This document shows positions 58,180-64,000 of a DNA stretch of 64,000 nt, one piece after another. The position numbers were made by a program, and so were the translations under genes. Location: positions 12,774,001 through 12,838,000 of the forward strand of contig CM076141.1 in NCBI GenBank assembly GCA_038025085.1, given 5' to 3'. The stretch comes from Tetragonia tetragonoides. Taxonomy: Eukaryota; Streptophyta; Magnoliopsida; Caryophyllales; Aizoaceae. Position 1 is the first letter of the stretch; the number at the start of each line of letters is the position of its first letter. Below the pieces are notes generated by a model. It was not told the DNA's origin, searched no databases, and saw only the letters and a list, made by a program, of their open reading frames with translations.

Positions 58180-61100
58180 GGCGGACCTATACTATAGGGC
58201 GGCTACCTAAATACACGAGAGCGTGAGAAAGCCCCAGCGTCCCCTAGCCCATCCATTTTTAGTGGAAAAAAAATAAAAAATAGAAATGTGAAATGTGAAA
58301 CAAATCAAGCACAAAGCTGTCAAGCACTCCCCCTCTCTCTCTCCTCACTTTCTCTCTCCACCTCTCTCGCCCAAATATGAGGAAATCAAAACAGCGGCGT
58401 CAACAAATTCGAACAAAGAATCAAGAAAAATCACGAAGAACAAGCAACAACAACATAAAAGCACTGTAACTCAAAGATAGGCGTTGCAAAACAAAGCAAA
58501 ACACTTCAATCCAACGACATGCCAGTACAGAGATGAACAACTAAACCTAAAATAGGTATTCTCTCACCTAAAATCTCAAAATTGGCAATAAATTTCATAA
58601 ATCTGTTGTTTTGAACAATAATAATACTTCAGAATGTACTTTTCATATTATATGATGGTGAGGTGTTATTATTTAACAATTAAGTATCAATTTGGGATTG
58701 TAGAGTATTAGATAGTTCAATATTATTTGAGATGTTTATGGTGTGAAATAAATGTGTTTGTTTATGGTTATCTAGTGTTATTTTTTGTCGATCAAGTGTT
58801 CCTTTTGTCTCTAATTGTTATTTGATTTTTTTTTTGTTCAAAATTTGGTTGTGTGACCTAACTTTTTGGTGAAAACAGATGCAAAAAGAATTCTGATAAA
58901 AATGATTGTGTTTACAAAGACTTAATGAGCAAATATGATTAACATATATTAGTTTTAACTGTAGTGCCAACACTTTGATATACAGTGACATTTGTATCAT
59001 GAGTGGTAATTGTGCTGGTAAGATTGTGTATATTTTGCTCAATAATTTGGTTGGTGACTGTATTTGTACCCTTGGTGTTACTAATTTTGAATGTGGTAAC
59101 AGTATTTGTCAAACAAGTGCTAGTTTTACTTGAACTGTTATAAAATTACCAAAAGAATGCTCGTGTGTCAATATTTCTACTTATGGTGTTATTAATTTTG
59201 AATGTGGTGATAGTATTTTGAAATATGTTGTTATGTAGTTGTGCTAGATATTTGCTCAATTACTTGTTCTTAATTTCTTTAGTGTATGTGTTTGTACTTC
59301 TGGTGTTATTAATTTTGAATTTGGTAACAATTTTTGTCATAGTTGTTCCTCTAAAAAAACTACAAAAGTGTGAATCAAGTTACAACATTCTTACTTCTAG
59401 TGTCATTAAATTTGAATATGGTAGTAGTCTTTTCATAAGTTGTTTAAACTGTTCTGAATGTTTCTCAAGAACTTATTCTTAATTTCCTTGATTTTTTATT
59501 TGTACTTTCTGCTGATATCAAATCCAAATTGCCATGTCTTGTAATTTTACATGAACTTTTCTACATATGACCAAAGTGTGCTTCAGTGACATCATTCCTA
59601 TTTCTGGTGTCATTAAATTTGAATTTGATGATAGTTTTTCCCATATAAATTGTTATGTAAATTGTTCTGTTCATTTTCTCAATAACTTGCTCTTAATTTC
59701 CTTGGTGTCTCTATTTGTATTTCTGAAATTCTAGTGACATGTTTTGTCAAACCGGTTGTAAACCAGCATCTGGTAATATAAGAAAGTACGATCTTGATTG
59801 TGGTGTATTCATGATGTTACACATTCAACATTTGATGGGGATATCGTCACTAAACCAAAGCTTAACATGATAAATGATCGATCGATATTTTCTATTGAAT
59901 TTCATCTGATTTATAAAAACTTGTAAATATTTGACATTTTGCTTTTTTTCCTCTTTTTAAGGTTCTTGAGGTTGGCTGATAATTGAGATCCCGGCGTATT
60001 TCACAGCCATAGTGCTTAGTGAGCTCAACGAAGAAAGGGAGGAAGTATTTGAAACAATCAGCAAATTTGAATGCCAAAAAACCATTGCCCAAGAAGACGA
60101 TTGCTGATGAAAAGAAGCTCGAAAGAATTGAAGCAGCAAAGAATAAGAAGCAAAATATGTAGCGGTTGAAAAATAATTTTATGAGTATTTTTTTGAGAAA
60201 TCAAAAACATGTAAATAGTTTCATATTCTGCACAATATTTGTTTCAAAATATTCCTTACTAGTCTAATGATGTTAAATTATAATCTCTCTAGTGACACTA
60301 TTTTCATATGGGGTGACAATATAATTACAGACTTCTACTGATAGAAAAAAGATAGTTCACATAATCACATGTGTCCATTATTTGAACTCTAGAGTCAGTT
60401 TAAATAGAATGTGATATAGACACTGTTTGCTACATTTGTAACTTTCATTTACCGTCAAAAGTGACTAAACATATGCAATGCAAAAGCTTGTCACTTTTTT
60501 CAACTGTAGTATCACTTTTTCTATCTACAGTATCACTTTATTGACAAACTTAAATATAAACAAAAAAAAAAAAAAATCTCTTTGACAAGTCCACTACTAG
60601 ACTTGAAGTCTAGTTCATACTCAAAATCCACTTAATCACATTTAAAGTATAGTTCACGTTATCAAAAATGAAAAGTTTATATAACACAATGAGCACTATT
60701 TGTTTTCAAGTATTAATTTTCTATGGTGTTATTATTTATGTATGTAGTGTTAGAATTATGATTTATGGTGTCAATATTTTCAAAGAATTGATTTCTAGAG
60801 TCAACTTATAAAACCAGTGTCAACTTATTAAACCAGTCTCACTTTGTTGTTTTCTAGTGTCACTTTATAATGTGTTGCGTCATTACCATCAGAGTATCAT
60901 GGCTCTTCACCATCACAGTATCATGGCTCATCACCATTACCTCTAACACACTTTCTCTCTCTTCCACAGAAATTAACTAAACAGTGTACTCCTTTACATC
61001 ATCTACATGGCTCCATCAATGCAATATTAAACCACAATATACGAACAACTAAAAATGGTCAAACCTCTCTAATTCAACCAAAAAGCAAAAACAATAAATT

Positions 61101-61617
61101 CTTTCTAATTCAACTAGAATTCAAACAAAATCCCCAGTTACAAACCTATTCATAGTCCATTCTCCCTTATCCATTTCAGCACCGCATCGAACACCGGCCG
61201 TACCAAAGATGGCGATCTTCCTCCAAACTTCAAAAGTTAAAGAAATTCGTTAGCTCCTTCTGGTCGTCGGAAAAAAGTCACCGGTAGTTTACTCCAGTAG
61301 TGACTCAAAGCCAAAGACTAAAAGTGGGGGATAGGGGTTAGAAGAGAGAAAGTGGTTGTGGGCTGTTACGTCCATGTGCAATGGGGGAAGGGGAGGAGAG
61401 AGAAAGTAAGTTTGATATTTGTACAGTAAGTGGAAGGGGATAGAGAATGGGAGGAGGAGAGAGTAGGTAGTGGAGACCGGAGAGTGATGCAATGATGGGG
61501 GATGACAGTATAATTGAAGCAGGGGCAAAAACAAGGGAAGAGAAAGAAAAAGAGGGGAGGGGACCACGCGCCTGTATTGCTAATGTGGAAAAACACGCCC
61601 TATACAATAGGGCCGCC
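58180..61617. mobile_element. Mutator-like transposon, decayed, 3.4 kb
   Basis: The left end GGCGGACCTATACTATAGGG matches the inverted right end GGCGGCCCTATTGTATAGGG at 17 of 20 positions. Farther in, both ends share AATACA and GCGTG. Flanks CTCTTGTAA (58171-58179) and CTTTTCTAA (61617-61625) agree at 7 of 9, as expected for an old 9-bp Mutator duplication; the ends are uncertain by one base. The interior has degenerate repeats of TGGTGTTATTAATTTTGAAT at about 59070-59420, AGTGTCACTTT-type text at 60280-60940, and one short Lys-rich open frame. No transposase was recognised. Confidence 0.6.
60013..60162 (+). pseudogene. Short Lys-rich coding remnant inside the Mutator-like element
   Basis: Fifty codons without a stop, with text such as KKGRKYLKQSANLNAKKPLP and ADEKKLERIEAAKNKKQNM before a TAG, preceded by an in-frame TAG. 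Composition fits the tail of a nuclear protein, perhaps a transposase or FAR1-like protein, but no family is recognised. It may be chance. Confidence 0.25.
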
Positions 61618-62411
61618 TTTTCTAAGTTTTTGCGTATTGGAGATTCTCCTTTTAACTTTCACTTCGTGTTTTTAATCTATGACTCTCTTCTACTCAACTT
61701 AATTTCAGTTCAATTCAGTTCATGTGTACTTTATAACTTAAATAACTTTTGATTTCGAAATAAATTTTTAACTATGTTATTGAAAAGATTTCAAAGCATC
61801 CTTTCAAATGAGTCCATATTGAATATGTTTGAACGAGTTTCAAAATGATTAAAGGTCAAGTTAAAAAGATCAATTCAGTTCATTTCAATTTTTTCTAGTT
61901 GAAAAAAAGGAGTATATGTGGATGATAATGACCTAACGGTATTACTTAATTATGAAACCAAAGCGACATCGTCAAGAGTATCAAACACAAGGAAAGGAAA
62001 AAGGCCTTTCTTGGGGCTGACCGGTACAGTCTAGAGGTGTCAGCTCCACAAAGGTATCCGCAAGAAAAGATACATAATCCCTGAGTAATTCACATATGCA
62101 AGTTTGTGATTTTCATGGTTTTAGAGAAGGTAAGAGCTGTCAATTGCTTAGCATAAATTGCTCCATACACAAAAACATAGTCCTCCAATAAGGTTTAATA
62201 TACTACTGTTGTCTTTCAATGATGGAAACGAGAATCTTAATGCCAGGTGCCAAATGTGCCATTACGAGAATCTAAGCAACTGTTTCTTCCAACTAATCAA
62301 GATTGGGTATCCTCACTGACATACTAGTGTGCTCATTATGAAGCCACAGAATACACCCCTCCTCAGAGAGGAGGGGGGGGGGGGGGGGAAGAAGAAAACT
62401 GTACGCCAGAA
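61618..62411. other. Intergenic region and 3' region of the LYR-like gene
   Basis: AACTGAACT-type text at about 61690-61900, then the likely 3' UTR of the minus-strand gene with a poly-G run at about 62370-62390. No other gene is seen. Confidence 0.5.
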
Positions 62412-63375
62412 TCACGCCTGATAAACCTGAGGAAGCTGAAGCCCTACACTCGCAGCCGATTTTCCGAGCGTCCTTTTCATCTCTTCTGATCTATCTATAG
62501 CAATGTTGTAAAAGAACAGTAGTTCCTGCAAAAGCCATGAGAGATTCAACTTTCAAGATCGGATACAATACAGAGATCAGTGTGTTACTATCGCCCACCA
62601 GCAGTAAAATAAACTCAAAAAACAATGAATGTTTTGAGTAGCCAAATCAACTAGGGCACAAAGACTCAACATCAAATTTCTGATAAATCCTCAAATTATG
62701 TTCGACTTGAATAAAGTACATATGCTGCCAAAATACAGCACAGCAAACACAGTGCCAGACTCAAACCTGAATCTGCATGGTTGATGTCCGAGGACAGAGC
62801 AGTTGTGAATTCAACGGGAGCAGAACGGCTTAATTTCACATGCTCTAGTTTCAACAACAAAACTTTACAGGGGGCAATTCATTGAATGATGCCACTGCCC
62901 CTCAAAATGAAAAACAACTGACCAAACCACAAGCGCTCTAGGTGGCTTTGAACACTGGGCTGCATATGCTTCTGCTTAGTAATTTAAATCAAATCATCAA
63001 TTGTACATGCAAGGAAACTCAAACTATGTTCCATGCAAATTCTACTTTCTAGGCCACAGCCCAAAAAATTCTGCAAATGACATAATCACGATGAAAATTA
63101 TGAGTGACAATGGTGGGAAACTGTTAAAATTCATTGAAAGAAAAAACAAAGAGTACCTTTTGATGGTGCACGCTGTTAAGCATGTAAGTGTAATCACTAG
63201 CAAGCTTGAGTTTATTCTGGATAGACGATGGATCCGACAATCCACGGTTCTTTTGGAACTCTTCTGTTATAAAATTGCTAAAGTGCCGCTTATAATCTTC
63301 CTGTCCAATGTGCTTCTTCACAGATTTCAGAAGATGCCTATAAACTTTTGCAGCATGCAAGGCTTCTGAACCCAT
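62412..63375 (-). CDS. LYR-motif-like small protein (Complex1_LYR family)
   Basis: Two exons, 63375-63157 and 62525-62412, join in phase 0 across a GT-AG intron into 110 residues. The N-terminus MGSEALHAAKVYRHLLKSVK contains a VYRHLL variant of the LYR motif. Helical basic text follows (HIGQEDYKRHFSNFITEEF), then SDYTYMLNSVHHQK and, from exon 2, ELLFFYNIAIDRSEEMKRTL, ending GLQLPQVYQA. LYR proteins are small mitochondrial helpers for iron-sulfur cluster insertion and respiratory complex assembly. The length and helical layout fit that family, but which member this is I cannot say. The ATG is the first in frame. 63376-64000 is its upstream region with no further gene seen. Confidence 0.78.
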
Positions 63376-64000
63376 TGTCTATTAAGAATTTCTTTCTAGA
63401 AGAAAGAAACATGCTTTTTCAAATCTTGCATCCTGACAAAATATGGCACTGGCAGCCAATCTTTCAATACAGATGCATATCATCTAACACAGTTGCGGAC
63501 TTTGCTTGTTCTATCCTCTGCAATATGCACTACATGAGCTTAACTAACTAGAAAAGATGAATTTCTTGTAATGACTGTAAGACTCAATCTATAACCTACC
63601 AAAAGGAAATGTATAACCTACTAATGAAGTGGCAACAGCAACATCCCATGAATTGTATCCATCACCTGAATGCATTTTGGCAACTAAGTAATTTTGACAG
63701 TAGACCAATCTAATCTCCAAATTGATGCATGTGTGCTGTGCAATTTGATTAGCAAAAACTATCCTACATACTCTACTTATCAGCACAGAATAAGAATAAA
63801 AATCTGATTAACCAACAACGTTGAAGTACAGCAAAAAGATAGAGGAGTGCAAAATTGTCAAAATTTGAAAGTTAGAAAAGGAAATCCAAACCACCTAATG
63901 AGCTTGAGAAAATCCAGAGCAAACAGAAAACAGTGACACAAATGGAGCATCGCCATTAGTTATTTACGTTCCTCGAACTTTTCATTCAAAGTAAGTACAC

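Noticed and set aside
61289..61607. Three overlapping Pro/Leu/Ser-rich minus-strand frames
   Set aside because: Purine/pyrimidine-skewed DNA at the end of the Mutator-like element; all three frames are open for compositional reasons.
1..64000. CRISPR array, bacterial operon or phage-like module
   Set aside because: No short direct repeats with unique spacers, and the genes are clearly plant genes with spliceosomal introns.

Overview
The window is nuclear DNA of a flowering plant, almost certainly a eudicot. The evidence is GT-AG introns in AT-rich DNA, plant-specific proteins (two-domain GTP cyclohydrolase I, plant C-type cyclin, a nuclear-type Lys-rich protein starting MSRCFPFPPP), plant retrotransposon lineages (Athila, Ty3 with an initiator-Met primer site, plant LINE) and tRNA-derived SINEs. 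Runs of AACTGAACTGAACT and similar repeats hint at Caryophyllales, but I cannot fix the order from sequence alone.

Host genes, left to right: the last two coding exons of a C-type cyclin (+, 64-1197); a three-exon gene for a His-rich, acidic small protein of unknown function (-, 2170-5208); a two-exon GTP cyclohydrolase I gene (+, 20833-23093), first enzyme of folate synthesis; a nine-exon gene for a predicted tail-anchored P-loop NTPase (-, 24525-29503), convergent with the previous one; a three-exon gene for a Lys-rich, repeat-containing protein (-, 51683-56453); and a two-exon LYR-like small protein gene (-, 62412-63375). Splice phases were checked by hand for every join and all close in frame. 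The genes are functionally unrelated, as expected for plant chromosomes.

Mobile DNA fills most of the rest. 8324-13805 is a complete Ty3-type element with 510-bp LTRs and a CTTAA target duplication, inserted into an older LINE remnant on the minus strand. 31076-46728 is a complete Athila-type element on the minus strand with about 1.34-kb LTRs and an ATTAT duplication. Its gag is split by a 2.7-kb solo LTR (41992-44718). The Athila element sits inside a GC-rich tandem array with a repeat of about 312 bp. The two halves of that array (30262-31075 and 46729-49083) fit together when the element is removed. A second array of the same repeat lies in the opposite orientation at about 18150-19380. 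In both places the same 31-bp-type minisatellite lies on the side facing the GTP cyclohydrolase/P-loop block, so that 10.6-kb block is bracketed by inverted copies of one composite repeat.

Smaller elements include two tRNA-like SINE families (one copy in the cyclin intron with a perfect 15-bp duplication, one 5'-truncated relative in an intron of the Lys-rich gene, one unrelated copy at 49918-50100), hAT-like MITEs upstream of the His-rich gene, other MITE-like elements, and a 3.4-kb Mutator-like element (about 58180-61617). Both large retroelements carry in-frame TGA stops that look like single C-to-T or G-to-A changes, so neither copy seems able to act alone. I found no CRISPR array, operon or bacterial-type system. 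The most unusual structure is the inverted satellite/minisatellite composite.
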